A stretch of 64,000 nt of DNA from Thermatribacter velox (GCF_038396615.1 NZ_CP121689.1:942001-1006000); one strand, 5' to 3'; positions 35,897 to 46,910 are shown, counted from the first letter of the stretch. A program made the numbers and translations. Notes: generated by a model from the letters alone, not told the origin.

Positions 35897-37204
35897 GTGG
35901 TGGAGGTTCCCTGGGTATCTATCGAAACACTGCCCCAGTATGTGGACAAAAGGGTAGAAATCCGAGGATGGCTTGCTAATAAGCGCTCCAGCGGGAAAAT
36001 CACCTTCCTGATTTTACGCGATGGTACTGGCTTCCTGCAGGCCACGGCTTTTGCAGGTGAACACTTCGACAGTGAAGAGGTTAAAAGCCTGAAGCGTATA
36101 CCTCTTGAGTCTTCCCTAATAGCCCGGGGTAAAGTAAAAGAGGAAAAAAGAGCCATCGGGGGCTATGAACTGGAACTTGAAAAAGTAGAAATTGTCTCTG
36201 AGGCCGAGGAATACCCTATTCAGAAAAAGGAGCATTCTGTAGAATTTCTCATGGAGAACCGACACCTCTGGTTGCGCTCGCGCAAACAAAACGCCATTCT
36301 ACGCGTTCGCAACCAGGTCATAATGGCCATTCACCGCTTCTTTCAGGAACGCGGTTTTACCCTCATTGACCCACCCATTCTTACCCCTGCAGCCTGCGAG
36401 GGCACTACCACACTTTTTGCCCTGGACTACTTTGACCTGGGGAAAGCTTACCTCTCGCAGAGTGGACAGCTCTATATGGAAGCAGCCTGCATGGCTTTTG
36501 GTAAGGTATACTGCCTTGCCCCCACTTTCCGAGCCGAAAAATCCAAAACCCGCAGGCACCTCACGGAATTCTGGATGGTAGAACCGGAAGTGGCTTTTTA
36601 CAACTGGGAAGACAACATGAAACTGCAAGAGGAATTTGTTTCTTTTGTGGTACAAACGGTGCTTGAGAAATGCCAGCGCGAACTGGAAGTTCTGGAAAGA
36701 GACCTCAAACCTCTGGAACGGGTTGTTCCCCCCTTTCCTCGTATTTCCTATGATGAGGCCTTAAACATACTTCACAAAAAGGGATTCCAGATTGAGTGGG
36801 GAGATGACTTCGGAGGCGATGAAGAAACAGCTATTTCTGAAGAGTTTGACCGCCCGGTATTTATCCACCACTACCCTAAAAAAGTCAAAGCCTTCTACAT
36901 GCAGCCTGACCCTGAAAACCCGGAGCTGGTCCTCAATGACGACCTGATTGCACCTGAAGGATATGGTGAAATAATTGGCGGAAGTGAGCGCATTCACGAC
37001 TTAAACTTGCTCAAAGAGCGCATCAAAGAACACAGTCTCCCCGAGGAAGTATTTAGCTGGTATCTGGATTTGCGGCGGTTTGGGAGTTGTCCCCATTCAG
37101 GCTTTGGTTTGGGAGTGGAGCGAACTGTGGCCTGGATATGTGGCATTCACCACATCCGCGAAGCAATTCCTTTTCCCCGCCAGATTTACCGACTTTATCC
37201 CTAA
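35897..37204 (+). CDS. asnS: Asparaginyl-tRNA synthetase
   Basis: Class IIb aminoacyl-tRNA synthetase of 435 residues, charging tRNA-Asn. An N-terminal OB-fold domain (VEIRGWLANKRSSGKITFLILRDG) precedes the catalytic core with LSQSGQLYMEAACMAFG, TFRAEKSKTRRHLTEFWMVEPE (motif 2) and SGFGLGVERTVAWICG (motif 3). The CEGTTTLFALDYF segment and the length favour AsnRS over AspRS, which in bacteria carries a GAD insert absent here. The start is GTG 35897 or GTG 35900 behind AGGAGG. Thirteen bases from the creatininase gene, so possibly read from the liv operon. Confidence 0.9.
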   Translation: MVEVPWVSIETLPQYVDKRVEIRGWLANKRSSGKITFLILRDGTGFLQATAFAGEHFDSEEVKSLKRIPLESSLIARGKVKEEKRAIGGYELELEKVEIVSEAEEYPIQKKEHSVEFLMENRHLWLRSRKQNAILRVRNQVIMAIHRFFQERGFTLIDPPILTPAACEGTTTLFALDYFDLGKAYLSQSGQLYMEAACMAFGKVYCLAPTFRAEKSKTRRHLTEFWMVEPEVAFYNWEDNMKLQEEFVSFVVQTVLEKCQRELEVLERDLKPLERVVPPFPRISYDEALNILHKKGFQIEWGDDFGGDEETAISEEFDRPVFIHHYPKKVKAFYMQPDPENPELVLNDDLIAPEGYGEIIGGSERIHDLNLLKERIKEHSLPEEVFSWYLDLRRFGSCPHSGFGLGVERTVAWICGIHHIREAIPFPRQIYRLYP

Positions 37205-37240
37205 AAGCTGCTTTGGCCCTTGAGGGCCAAAGCAGCTTTT
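37203..37240. terminator. Bidirectional terminator between asnS and the lipoprotein gene
   Basis: AAAAGCTGCTTTGGCCC, loop TTGA, exact complement ending CTTTT. The A-run and T-run flanks allow termination from both convergent genes. Confidence 0.8.
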
Positions 37241-37256
37241 AGGGGCTTACCGTTAC

Positions 37257-38015
37257 CTAAGGATTAACCATACAGGTTGGAAAGCTTGCAACCGTGTTAA
37301 ATTGATTGCCAGCTGCATCCTGGATGTTCATTAGGGGGCTATAATTAAATACTACCATTATCTGGTCACCAGCAACTAACTGGTCGCTCATCCAGTTACC
37401 AGTTAGAGTTACCGTTTGATTGTCGGCTCCCAGTGTGACCTGAGTTATAGTAAAAACTGATCCACCAGGGCACAGAGGACAAGTAACATTCCAAAACGCA
37501 GGCGTTTCAAAAAGGTTGACATCGCCCACGGTAACCGGTTCGTTGAACTGGACAGTGATGGTTGGTGCATCTCCCAAGGGAGCATCTGCTTTAGCAGAGC
37601 AGGAAAGGAGATAAGGCGGTGTTATGTCTACCACGATCTGGAACTGGGTCTGTGTACTTTCAGGGAGTCCTCCTGCTTCTGCCGTGAAACCAAAAGTAAA
37701 CGTACCTTCGGTAGTTCCACTGGTCCAACTCCAGGTAAAGCTTCCGGCGTCATCGGTGGTGGTGCTATCAAGCAATGTCCCATTCAGATACACCCTTATA
37801 ATAGCATTGGCTGGTCCACTTCCAGTAAAAGTAACCGTAATACCATTTTGTATGGAATCACCACTTTGCAGATTTCTCACTCCATCATTCACAGTGATTA
37901 GCTGAGGCGCCTGAGTTTGATTAGGGGCAGGCGGAGTGGTGGTTCCTGAAGGAGCACAACCTGCGACTAAGGCCAAAAACACGGCCACAAAGGCAAAAAC
38001 TAATATTCTTTTCAT
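37257..38015 (-). CDS. Ig-like-domain lipoprotein
   Basis: A 252-residue surface lipoprotein. The type II signal peptide ends in the lipobox LVAG-C (Cys20), followed by a Thr/Pro-rich linker. Residues about 40-130 form an Ig-like domain (NGITVTFTGSGPANAIIRVYLNG...GSFTWSWTSG), and about 130-250 a second SbsA-type Ig-like domain (APTITVQFNEPVTVGDVN...MNIQDAAGNQF). Two Cys pairs in the second domain (CPLC and others) are unusual for an exported protein. Role unknown; adhesion or cell-envelope structure is plausible. Confidence 0.75.
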   Translation of the reverse strand: MKRILVFAFVAVFLALVAGCAPSGTTTPPAPNQTQAPQLITVNDGVRNLQSGDSIQNGITVTFTGSGPANAIIRVYLNGTLLDSTTTDDAGSFTWSWTSGTTEGTFTFGFTAEAGGLPESTQTQFQIVVDITPPYLLSCSAKADAPLGDAPTITVQFNEPVTVGDVNLFETPAFWNVTCPLCPGGSVFTITQVTLGADNQTVTLTGNWMSDQLVAGDQIMVVFNYSPLMNIQDAAGNQFNTVASFPTCMVNP

Positions 38016-38155
38016 AAGTCTTCCCTCCTTTTAGTTTGATGATTTCATTTTACTCTTTAATAAACCAGGAAGCAAATCTCCACAGGCTATATGAAGTATT
38101 TTTTAAAGCCATCAAGAGCGAAAAGAAAATTTATGTTGGAAGAGGTCTTTTCCAG

Positions 38156-38184
38156 TTGACAAACCCCGTTGAAAGTGCTACGCT
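38156..38184 (+). promoter_or_regulatory. Predicted cold-shock gene promoter
   Basis: TTGACA (38156-38161), 17 bases, TACGCT (38179-38184). The leader holds a self-complementary AGCTTGCGCAAGCT that could fold near the 5' end. Confidence 0.55.
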
Positions 38185-38239
38185 TAGTGCAAGCTTGCGC
38201 AAGCTGTAACTTTTAATATTTCAGGAGGTTTGTATTTCA

Positions 38240-38443
38240 ATGGCAACAGGTAAGGTCAAATGGTTTAACGCCCAGAAGGGCTATGGGTTCATCGAATCCG
38301 ACGAAGGCGGAGACGTTTTCGTCCACTATTCTGCTATTGAAGGAAGTGGTTTCAAAACTCTCGAACAAGACCAGCTGGTTGAGTTCGAAGTTCAGCAAGG
38401 GACTAAAGGTCCTCAAGCAGTAAAGGTTCGCAAGTTGAGCTAA
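38240..38443 (+). CDS. csp: Cold-shock-domain protein
   Basis: A 67-residue single cold-shock domain, an RNA chaperone. RNP1 is KGYGFIES and RNP2 is [23 protein letters not shown] opens the domain. AGGAGG lies 12 bases before ATG 38240. It has its own promoter and a strong intrinsic terminator, so it is monocistronic. In a thermophile it is probably a constitutive RNA chaperone rather than a cold response. Confidence 0.96.
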   Translation: MATGKVKWFNAQKGYGFIESDEGGDVFVHYSAIEGSGFKTLEQDQLVEFEVQQGTKGPQAVKVRKLS

Positions 38444-38490
38444 GAATAAGAAGCAAAGCGTGTTACAAATTAAAAACGAGTGATAAAAAA

Positions 38491-38519
38491 ACCCGGGCAT
38501 CTCAAAGCCCGGGTTTTTT
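38491..38519. terminator. Intrinsic terminator after the cold-shock gene
   Basis: ACCCGGGC, eight-base loop, GCCCGGGT followed by TTTTT; preceded by an A-run, so it can also stop the convergent glgP transcript. Confidence 0.85.
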
Positions 38520-38576
38520 GTTGCAACATCAAATTCCTACGTTCAAAATCTTCTTGAAACTTCATCATACCGGAAA

Positions 38577-40307
38577 TTATACGTGCTGGTTGTTCATGGT
38601 AAAAAGAGCCGGCTGGTGAAAATAGGCTTCACTCAGGTAACGCTTCATCATGCGGTGGCTGTTAAAATAAGGAGCTAACTTGCCAATAGCGTTTTTCATC
38701 AATCGTATCCAGTGTTCCCGGTGGTTGTAGAAAGTAGGTAAGATGGCATATTCAAGTTTTCCATAAAAATCCTCAACTTCCCTTCGAGCCTCATCATCAG
38801 TCTTTTCGTCAGGCGGAGAACCAATGGACCAGCCAGTGATACCTTCAAGACAACCTTCAATCCACCACCCATCCAGAACGCTGAAATGGAGGACACCATT
38901 GTGAGCTGCTTTCATACCACTGGTTCCCGAAGCCTCAAATGGTTTTTGAGGTGTATTCAGCCAGAGATCTACCCCCGAAACCATTCTTTTGGCAATTTCA
39001 AGGTCGTAATCCTCCAGAAAAGCGATCTTAAGATGAGGGTGCAATTCTCTCGCCTGTTTAAAGATTTCCTGAATAAGCCTTTTGCCTTCCCAGTCCTGGG
39101 GATGTGCTTTACCCGCAAAAATCACCTGAAAAGGCTGTCTTTTGGCGATTCTGATGAGTCTCTCTCGATCTGCAAAGATGAAGGTAGGACGCTTGTAAGC
39201 AGTCATTCTTCTTGCAAAGCCTAAAGTGAAAACTTCTTTCTCCATGAGTATCCCGGTTTTCTCATAGACCAGTTCAATAAGGCTCTTCTTTTCTCTCTGG
39301 TGGGCCTCCCACAAAAGCTCATCGGGAATCACGTCTACGCGAGCCAGAAGTTCAGGTTCGTGCGCCCATCCAGGAATGTAACGGTCGTAGAGTTCCCGGA
39401 AAGCTGGTGAAGTCCAGGTGAAAGTGTGCACACCGTTGGTGATGGAGTGAATTACATAACCAGGGAACATGTTGCGAGAGACTTCACTGTGCCTTTTGGC
39501 CACACCATTGACATAACCACTGAGATTCAAAGCCAAAAGAGTCATGTTAAGCTCGTCTTTGCCACCCAGCTTTTTAAGTAAATCAATAGGCAATGGTTCG
39601 CCAAGGACTTCTCGAACCAGGTCATAGGGAAATCTGTCGTGTCCAGCTTCAACGGGAGTGTGAGTGGTAAAAACGCAGAGATTCCTCACTTCTCGCAAAC
39701 ATGCCTTTTCTTCTTTCTGGCAGCTCACTTCGTCCCTTAGAAGTTCCAGAGCAAGCAAGGCAGCATGGCCTTCGTTGATGTGGTACTTGCGCACCGAAAG
39801 CTCCAGTGCCTTAAGCATTCTCACGCCACCAATGCCCAGAACGATTTCCTGCTTGAGTCGATAACGCCTATCGCCTCCATAAAGATAATGGGTTATGGCC
39901 CTGTCACTCTCCACATTTTCTGGTAAGTCGGTATCGAGAAAAATTACTGGTACCTTACCACCAGTGACGCTTCTCCACACATAAACCCAGGCACCAATCA
40001 CAACTTCTCGCCCTTCAATGGTAACCCTGACTTTTTGTGGGAGAGGGGTTAACAAACGCTCAACATCCCAGACGACAGGATGTTCTATTTGATTACCGTC
40101 TGGAGTAAGTTCCTGACGAAAATAGCCCTTACGGTGAAGGAGAGTAATCGCCACAAAAGGCAGGGATAGGTCAGCAGCAGAACGCACGGTGTCTCCAGCG
40201 AGAACACCCAGACCTCCACTATAAGTTGGTATTTCCTTAAAAAGAGCTATTTCCATTGAGAAGTAAGCAATGATTTCTTCTTCCTTCAAATAATTAAGAA
40301 TTTCCAT
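38577..40307 (-). CDS. glgP: Alpha-glucan phosphorylase (short form)
   Basis: A 576-residue GT35 glucan phosphorylase that releases glucose 1-phosphate from glycogen or maltodextrin. Visible are AYFSMEIALFKEIPTYSGGLGVLAGD, YHINEGHAALLALEL, MTAYKRP and the PLP-region loop EASGTSGMKAAHNGVLHFSVLDG. It is the short type that lacks the N-terminal extension (DUF3417) of roughly 850-residue relatives. ATG 40307 follows the dut stop by ten bases with AAGGTGAGG between them; the frame extends upstream only through dut. Cotranscribed with dut. Confidence 0.92.
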   Translation of the reverse strand: MEILNYLKEEEIIAYFSMEIALFKEIPTYSGGLGVLAGDTVRSAADLSLPFVAITLLHRKGYFRQELTPDGNQIEHPVVWDVERLLTPLPQKVRVTIEGREVVIGAWVYVWRSVTGGKVPVIFLDTDLPENVESDRAITHYLYGGDRRYRLKQEIVLGIGGVRMLKALELSVRKYHINEGHAALLALELLRDEVSCQKEEKACLREVRNLCVFTTHTPVEAGHDRFPYDLVREVLGEPLPIDLLKKLGGKDELNMTLLALNLSGYVNGVAKRHSEVSRNMFPGYVIHSITNGVHTFTWTSPAFRELYDRYIPGWAHEPELLARVDVIPDELLWEAHQREKKSLIELVYEKTGILMEKEVFTLGFARRMTAYKRPTFIFADRERLIRIAKRQPFQVIFAGKAHPQDWEGKRLIQEIFKQARELHPHLKIAFLEDYDLEIAKRMVSGVDLWLNTPQKPFEASGTSGMKAAHNGVLHFSVLDGWWIEGCLEGITGWSIGSPPDEKTDDEARREVEDFYGKLEYAILPTFYNHREHWIRLMKNAIGKLAPYFNSHRMMKRYLSEAYFHQPALFTMNNQHV

Positions 40308-40317
40308 GAAGATTTCC

Positions 40318-40752
40318 TCACCTTCCCGTTGAGCCAAGCCCGCCTGTTCCCCTCAAAGAAGAAGACAAAACCTGAGCTTCAACTATGATCACTCGTGGCA
40401 CCTCACGCAGCGCACCCTGAGCTATTCTATCTCCTTTTTTAATCTGATAGGGGTCATCTCCTAAATTAAACAGCCTGACAAACCAGCTTCCCCTGTAACC
40501 AGAGTCAATGGTACCAGGATGGATAATAATACCATATTTGATGCCCATACCACTTCGAGGACGAAGCACTACCTCGTAACCCGGAGGGAACTCAGAAGCT
40601 ATTTTGAGGTCTATTACAGCGCTGCTTCCAGGAGGGATAACCACGTCTTCAGGACTGAAAATATCAAAACAAGCATCATCAGGGTATGCGAAACGTGGCA
40701 ATGTGACATCCTGAGCAAGTCTTTTGAAGCGTATAACGACTTCTTTCTTCAT
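40318..40752 (-). CDS. dut: dUTP diphosphatase
   Basis: A 144-residue trimeric dUTPase that removes dUTP and supplies dUMP. All five motifs are present: DACFDIF (motif 1, with Cys where Gly is common), RPRSGMG, GTIDSGYRG, KGDRIAQ and RGTGGLGSTGR. ATG 40752 is preferred because the codons just upstream contain its GGAGG. First gene of the dut-glgP pair. Confidence 0.94.
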   Translation of the reverse strand: MKKEVVIRFKRLAQDVTLPRFAYPDDACFDIFSPEDVVIPPGSSAVIDLKIASEFPPGYEVVLRPRSGMGIKYGIIIHPGTIDSGYRGSWFVRLFNLGDDPYQIKKGDRIAQGALREVPRVIIVEAQVLSSSLRGTGGLGSTGR

Positions 40753-40881
40753 CTCGACCTCCATTTTTACTAACAGAATTAGAATTTATCCTGAGAAAAC
40801 TTTTTTGTCAAGCCCAACAAAGCTTGTTGCCTAAACGCCATTTGAGTTAGAATAAATAAAAAGAATTGAAAATTACTGACT

Positions 40882-41382
40882 ATGGGAAAAATACTGTATT
40901 TTAACAGCCCTACTCAAGGAAGACTATCTTTTGAGGAAGTAGTTAATTCGATTATATCGTTCATGCGGGAAGACCCTGATGTTTCCTATCGCCTTATAAT
41001 CGGGACTGATTCCCGTGAGCACCGGGAAGGCTCTTCCATTCAGGCTTTCGTAACAGCTTTGATTATCCACAGGATAGGGTTCGGTGGTCGATATTTCTGG
41101 AGAAAAACTTTTCGCAGAGGAACTCGAAGCATAAGAGAGAAAATATATGCCGAAGCCATGCTCTCACTGGAAGTTTCACAACAGTTCCTGCAAATTTTTA
41201 ACAATCTGTTTCAGGATGAACTTTCAGATTACAAGATAGAAATTCATGTGGACGTGGGTAACAATGGTCCCACCCGACACCTTATTCGCGAGCTGGTGGG
41301 CATGATCGAAAGTTTTGGCTTCATTGCTCGTGTGAAGCCAGAATCCTTCGGGGCTTCACGTGTTGCACACCGCCATACTTGA
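40882..41382 (+). CDS. YkuK-like (DUF458) RNase H-fold protein
   Basis: A 166-residue protein of the YkuK/DUF458 family, predicted RNase H-like nucleases. The acidic positions are in IIGTDSREHREGS (about residue 42) and IEIHVDVGNNGPTRHLIRELVG (about 115), with the Arg/His-rich KPESFGASRVAHRHT end typical of the family. The biochemical role is not established. It overlaps the upstream extension of the TenA-family frame and is probably cotranscribed with it. Confidence 0.82.
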   Translation: MGKILYFNSPTQGRLSFEEVVNSIISFMREDPDVSYRLIIGTDSREHREGSSIQAFVTALIIHRIGFGGRYFWRKTFRRGTRSIREKIYAEAMLSLEVSQQFLQIFNNLFQDELSDYKIEIHVDVGNNGPTRHLIRELVGMIESFGFIARVKPESFGASRVAHRHT

Positions 41383-41396
41383 GAGGAAAAAACCCG

Positions 41397-42056
41397 ATGT
41401 TTTTTCTGGAACAGCTTAAGAAAGAATTCGCCAAAGAATGGAATGCACTTAAAGAACATTCCTTTTTAAAAGACCTTGCCCAGGGAACACTTCCCCAAAA
41501 GTGCTTCTTCTACTACCTGAGCCAGGACGATTACTACCTGGAAGACCTTCTTTCTACAGTGGGAATGCTGGTAGTAAAGGCTGACGATAAAGACCTCAAG
41601 CGCTTTGCGATAAAACTTCTTAAAGAAACGGTAGACGGCGAGCTAATGATGCACGAGTTGCTGGAAAAAGAAAGCGAATTCAGCAAATCACCGAAAGGGA
41701 AAGTGGCTTCATGGTATGGAGATTTCTTGATGCAGGTTGCTTTCAAAAAGAGCCCTTTTATAATCATTGCTTCAATGCTCCCTTGCTTTGTAAGTTACCT
41801 TGAAATCAGTACCTATTATCTGAAAAAAGCTTTACCCGGTATACCGGGGCTTTACAGAACCTGGTTGGAAAGCTATGCGGGAGGCCCCTATCAAGAACTG
41901 GTCGAAGAGCTGTGCCGCTGGTTTGAAAAGGAAACCCTGGAGGCGAAAGATAAAGAAAAGCTGGAAGCAAAAAACGTTTTTAAACGGGCTATCGAGCTGG
42001 AATGGCTTTTTTGGGAAGAAAGTTATAATTGTGGGAAGCTGACGTTTAAATTCTGA
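41397..42056 (+). CDS. TenA-family protein
   Basis: A 219-residue all-helical protein of the TenA/thiaminase II superfamily, which hydrolyses aminopyrimidines in thiamine salvage. Matches include LPQKCFFYYLSQDDYYLEDLL (active-site Asp region), SYLEISTYYLKK and the C-terminal ELEWLFWEESY with the catalytic Glu. The usual active-site Cys is not obvious, so activity on thiamine products is unsure; some TenA-like proteins do other work. ATG 41397 has AGAGG upstream. No TPP riboswitch is seen near it. Confidence 0.75.
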   Translation: MFFLEQLKKEFAKEWNALKEHSFLKDLAQGTLPQKCFFYYLSQDDYYLEDLLSTVGMLVVKADDKDLKRFAIKLLKETVDGELMMHELLEKESEFSKSPKGKVASWYGDFLMQVAFKKSPFIIIASMLPCFVSYLEISTYYLKKALPGIPGLYRTWLESYAGGPYQELVEELCRWFEKETLEAKDKEKLEAKNVFKRAIELEWLFWEESYNCGKLTFKF

Positions 42057-42079
42057 ATCATTGGTTGCTAACTCAAAAA

Positions 42080-42134
42080 GTGGGGATGGAGTTCCCCCTT
42101 AAGCGCCGTCCAGGCTGATGACTCCTGTACCTAA
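42080..42134 (+). promoter_or_regulatory. Fluoride riboswitch (crcB motif)
   Basis: The conserved core is present: GGGGATGGAGTTCCCCC (42082-42098), then TTAAGCGCC, and GGCTGATGACTCC (42113-42125). GGAGT pairs with ACTCC (P1), GGGG with CCCC (P2). It lies 25 bases after the TenA stop and heads a transcript with the fluoride channel gene crcB. The 3' part of P1 is shared with the terminator at 42121-42150, so fluoride binding should prevent termination. Confidence 0.92.
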
Positions 42135-42150
42135 AGGTACAGGAGTTTTT
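42121..42150 (+). terminator. Riboswitch-controlled intrinsic terminator
   Basis: ACTCCTGTACC, loop TAAA, exact 11-base complement and a T-run. Its left arm starts with the ACTCC used by the fluoride aptamer, giving mutually exclusive structures. Confidence 0.88.
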
Positions 42151-42195
42151 GTTTATCGACCAGAATTCTAAATGTATTCGGAAGGGAGATCTAAA

Positions 42196-42825
42196 GTGGA
42201 TTACCTTAACTCCAAACTGAGAGAATACCTTGACAAACCTGGATGTCCTTTATGTCATCTTTTACGAGAACAGGACAAAAAATATCTTGACAGCATTTTT
42301 TGGGAAATGGTAAACGATACCGAGTTGCGAACCCAGCTAATAAAAGATGGCGGCTTGTGTGCCGATCACCTGCAGCTGGTTTTCAAGGAGCGACCATCAG
42401 TTCTTGGTATTGCCATCCTCTTCAGAGATTTGTTGATACATCACCTTCAAGGTGAGTTACCAGATTTCGGTAACATAAAGTGCCGTCTTTGTATCAGGAA
42501 TCAAGAGATGGAAAAGAAACTATACAAAACCCTCATAAAACACTGGCCAGAGTGGAAAAAACAGTGGGGAAGGCATACCTTCCTTTGTAGAAAACACTCC
42601 CGTCTTTTTCCGCCAGAAGAAAAAACTTCCATTGAAATACACAGCTTCTCTGAAAAAGCACTGTATGAAGTGCTGAAACTTGTCAGCTCTTTTATAGAAA
42701 AATTTGATTATCAAAAGACCCATCTCCCTTTTTCTGAGCTTGAGAAAGAATCTTGGCAGTATCTTCTGGAATTTTTCGCTTCCAAACCCCTTAGCAAAAC
42801 TCGTCGAGGAGGAAAAATTTCATGA
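42196..42825 (+). CDS. Cys/His-rich DUF6062-like protein in fluoride operon
   Basis: A 209-residue cytoplasmic protein built of two similar Cys/His modules: CPLCHLL...GGLCADHL (about residues 17-65) and CRLCIRNQ...FLCRKHSRLF (about 97-140), each CxxC followed by CxxH, a likely zinc or other metal site. The layout resembles the uncharacterised DUF6062 family. GTG 42196 is chosen because AAGGGAGA lies seven bases upstream; ATG 42172 is open but poorly placed. It is the first gene after the fluoride riboswitch and overlaps crcB by four bases, so it should be fluoride-induced. Confidence 0.65.
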   Translation: MDYLNSKLREYLDKPGCPLCHLLREQDKKYLDSIFWEMVNDTELRTQLIKDGGLCADHLQLVFKERPSVLGIAILFRDLLIHHLQGELPDFGNIKCRLCIRNQEMEKKLYKTLIKHWPEWKKQWGRHTFLCRKHSRLFPPEEKTSIEIHSFSEKALYEVLKLVSSFIEKFDYQKTHLPFSELEKESWQYLLEFFASKPLSKTRRGGKIS

Positions 42826-43205
42826 ATGACTTGATATTAATTGCCGCAGGTGGAGCAATTGGTGCAGTAGCGCGCTTTCTCCTGAGCGGCTGGTTCCAAA
42901 ATCTAATATCTTTCTCCTTTTTTCCTTTGGGAACCTGGCTGGTAAATCTTGTTGGAAGTTTTTTGCTGAGTATAATCATGTACACAGCAGAGGCAAGTGG
43001 AATACTAAGCCGTGAATTTCGGGTCTTCCTCAGCATAGGTTTTTTGGGTTCTTTTACCACGTTTTCGACCTTCGAATATGAATCGTTCCGGTTGTTTGAG
43101 GAAAAAGAGTACCTTTATTTCTTTTTAAATTCAGGGGGTGGGTTCGGAGCAGCTTTCTTCTCGATCTTCTTAGGTAAAATAGTAGCAAACCTTTTATGGA
43201 GGTAA
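42822..43205 (+). CDS. crcB: Fluoride channel CrcB/FluC
   Basis: A 127-residue membrane protein with four hydrophobic helices, the size of one Fluc subunit; the channel is a dual-topology dimer that exports fluoride. Family marks are GGAIGAVARFLLSGW, PLGTWLVNLVGSFLLS (with the pore Asn) and GFLGSFTTFSTFEYE (Phe box and the central sodium-binding turn). Only one copy is seen. It overlaps the upstream Cys/His protein gene and is three bases from the DUF190 gene, all under the riboswitch. Confidence 0.95.
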   Translation: MNDLILIAAGGAIGAVARFLLSGWFQNLISFSFFPLGTWLVNLVGSFLLSIIMYTAEASGILSREFRVFLSIGFLGSFTTFSTFEYESFRLFEEKEYLYFFLNSGGGFGAAFFSIFLGKIVANLLWR

Positions 43206-43208
43206 ATC

Positions 43209-43547
43209 ATGAGAAAGGAAGAGAGAGCTGTCCTGCTGCGCATCTTCATTGGTGAATCCGATAAATACGATGGTAAACCAACTTACCAGTATCTGCTCCA
43301 GGAGTTTAAGAAACTCAAACTGGCTGGAGCTACCGTGTTACGAGGCATAGCAGGATTTGGAAAGAAAAGCTATCATATACAAATCACATCAGTACTCAGA
43401 CTTTCCTCAGACCTTCCAGTAATTGTTGAAGTGGTGGATACTGAGGAAAAAATAGCCCAAATCAAACCCCTCCTGGACAAGGTAGTCAAGGAGGGGTTAA
43501 TCACCGAAGAAAAGGTTACTATTTATTTCTACGGAAGCGATGTTTAA
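43209..43547 (+). CDS. DUF190 family protein
   Basis: A 112-residue soluble protein of the DUF190 family, which commonly neighbours crcB. It shows LLRIFIGESDKYDGKPTYQYLL, GATVLRGIAGFGKKSYHIQ and LPVIVEVVDTEEKI, a ferredoxin-like fold related to PII-type regulators. The likely role is in fluoride tolerance, perhaps modulating the channel, but it is not proven. GGAGG lies just before ATG 43209. Last gene of the riboswitch operon; convergent with the GH130 gene nine bases away. Confidence 0.9.
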   Translation: MRKEERAVLLRIFIGESDKYDGKPTYQYLLQEFKKLKLAGATVLRGIAGFGKKSYHIQITSVLRLSSDLPVIVEVVDTEEKIAQIKPLLDKVVKEGLITEEKVTIYFYGSDV

Positions 43548-43555
43548 GCTCGTAA

Positions 43556-44536
43556 TTAATTCCCGGCTTTCTTTTTGCACTTTTCCTCCAGATACTGGAT
43601 AAATTCTCGGTAGGGGAGAAAAGCAAGACCAGTGTATCGATCCGCAGCACCATAGTAAAGGCGTATCTGGTCATTCTCTTCATCGACGATTGCTCCGGTT
43701 GGAAACACAACTCCAGGAACATCTCCTAGCCATTCAAAGCTTTCTTTGGGGCTCATAATCCACTCGTCAGTCCTACATATGACTTGGGTGGGGTCTTCAA
43801 GGTCGAGTAGGGCTGCTCCGACTCGATAAAGGCTTCCTGAAGCAGTTTGCCGCACTCCATGATAAAAAATCAACCAACCCCAGGGAGTCTCAATAGGTTG
43901 AGGACCAAGTCCTACTCGGGTATGGTCCCACCACCCAGGACGAGTGGGTATCAGTATTTGATGATCACCCCAGTGTTTAAGGTCGGGCGAAAAAGAAATC
44001 CAGATATGTGCTTCCCCCCTGATGATGGGGCGATGTATGAGTGCATAGCGCTTTCCATGATCAGTTTTAAACCTGCGTGGAAAAAGACAGGCATCCTTAT
44101 CTTCAGGAGGAAGAAGCGAACCATGTTTGACAAAGTTTTTGAAGTCTTCAGTGAGCGCCAGAGAAACCACGGGACCACCCCTACTGAAAGAAACGTAGGT
44201 AACCGCATATCTTTCTTCTTCCTCAAGCCATGTAATTCTTGGGTCCTCTAACCCCCACTGCTCCTCGTTAATGTGGGCCTCCGGATAAAGAGCAGGTTCG
44301 GTGTCAATTTCCCAATCCTTTATTCCGTCTTTACTCCGAGCAAGAGTGAGATGTGAGAAACCCCGACAATCTTCAACCCGCACCAGAAGCAGAGTCTCGC
44401 CCCTGAAAAGCGTTGCTCCTGGGTTGAAAGTGGCATTGGCTGGGTAGGGCCAGCCATCCGGAGATAAGATTGGGTTCCCTTCATAACGCCTAACAAAATT
44501 ATTAAGCCCCAAAAAATTATGGTTCACCAAAGTCAT
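43556..44536 (-). CDS. Glycoside hydrolase family 130 phosphorylase
   Basis: A 326-residue five-bladed beta-propeller of GH130, which cleaves beta-mannosides with phosphate (mannosyl phosphorylases). Motifs are NPILSPDGWPYPANATFNPGA, LLVRVEDCRGFSHLTLARS, GLEDPRITWLEEEERYAVTY (acid Asp) and GWWDHTRVGLGPQPIETPWGWLIFYHG. The start is uncertain: TTG 44545, ATG 44536 and GTG 44524 are possible, with GAAGGTG best spaced for the last. Fits with mannan or N-glycan-type sugar use; the partner genes are not adjacent. Confidence 0.88.
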   Translation of the reverse strand: MTLVNHNFLGLNNFVRRYEGNPILSPDGWPYPANATFNPGATLFRGETLLLVRVEDCRGFSHLTLARSKDGIKDWEIDTEPALYPEAHINEEQWGLEDPRITWLEEEERYAVTYVSFSRGGPVVSLALTEDFKNFVKHGSLLPPEDKDACLFPRRFKTDHGKRYALIHRPIIRGEAHIWISFSPDLKHWGDHQILIPTRPGWWDHTRVGLGPQPIETPWGWLIFYHGVRQTASGSLYRVGAALLDLEDPTQVICRTDEWIMSPKESFEWLGDVPGVVFPTGAIVDEENDQIRLYYGAADRYTGLAFLPYREFIQYLEEKCKKKAGN

Positions 44537-44578
44537 CACCTTCAAGCATAGCAGTTTGGTAGATTTCTGTTTTTAGAA

Positions 44579-44606
44579 ATGACAAGTAGATTTATTATAG
44601 TATAAT
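44579..44606 (+). promoter_or_regulatory. Predicted promoter of the nfn-gcv operon
   Basis: ATGACA, 16 bases, consensus TATAAT (44601-44606), 47 bases before nfnA. Confidence 0.5.
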
Positions 44607-44652
44607 TTTACTGGCTTTATCCAGCTATGTTCGCTAAAAGGGAGGTAGGCAA

Positions 44653-46906
<2,254 letters not shown>

Positions 46907-46910
46907 AAGT

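Noticed and set aside
42057-42195. A TPP riboswitch next to the TenA-family gene
   Set aside because: The structure lies after tenA, matches the fluoride motif base by base, and crcB follows.
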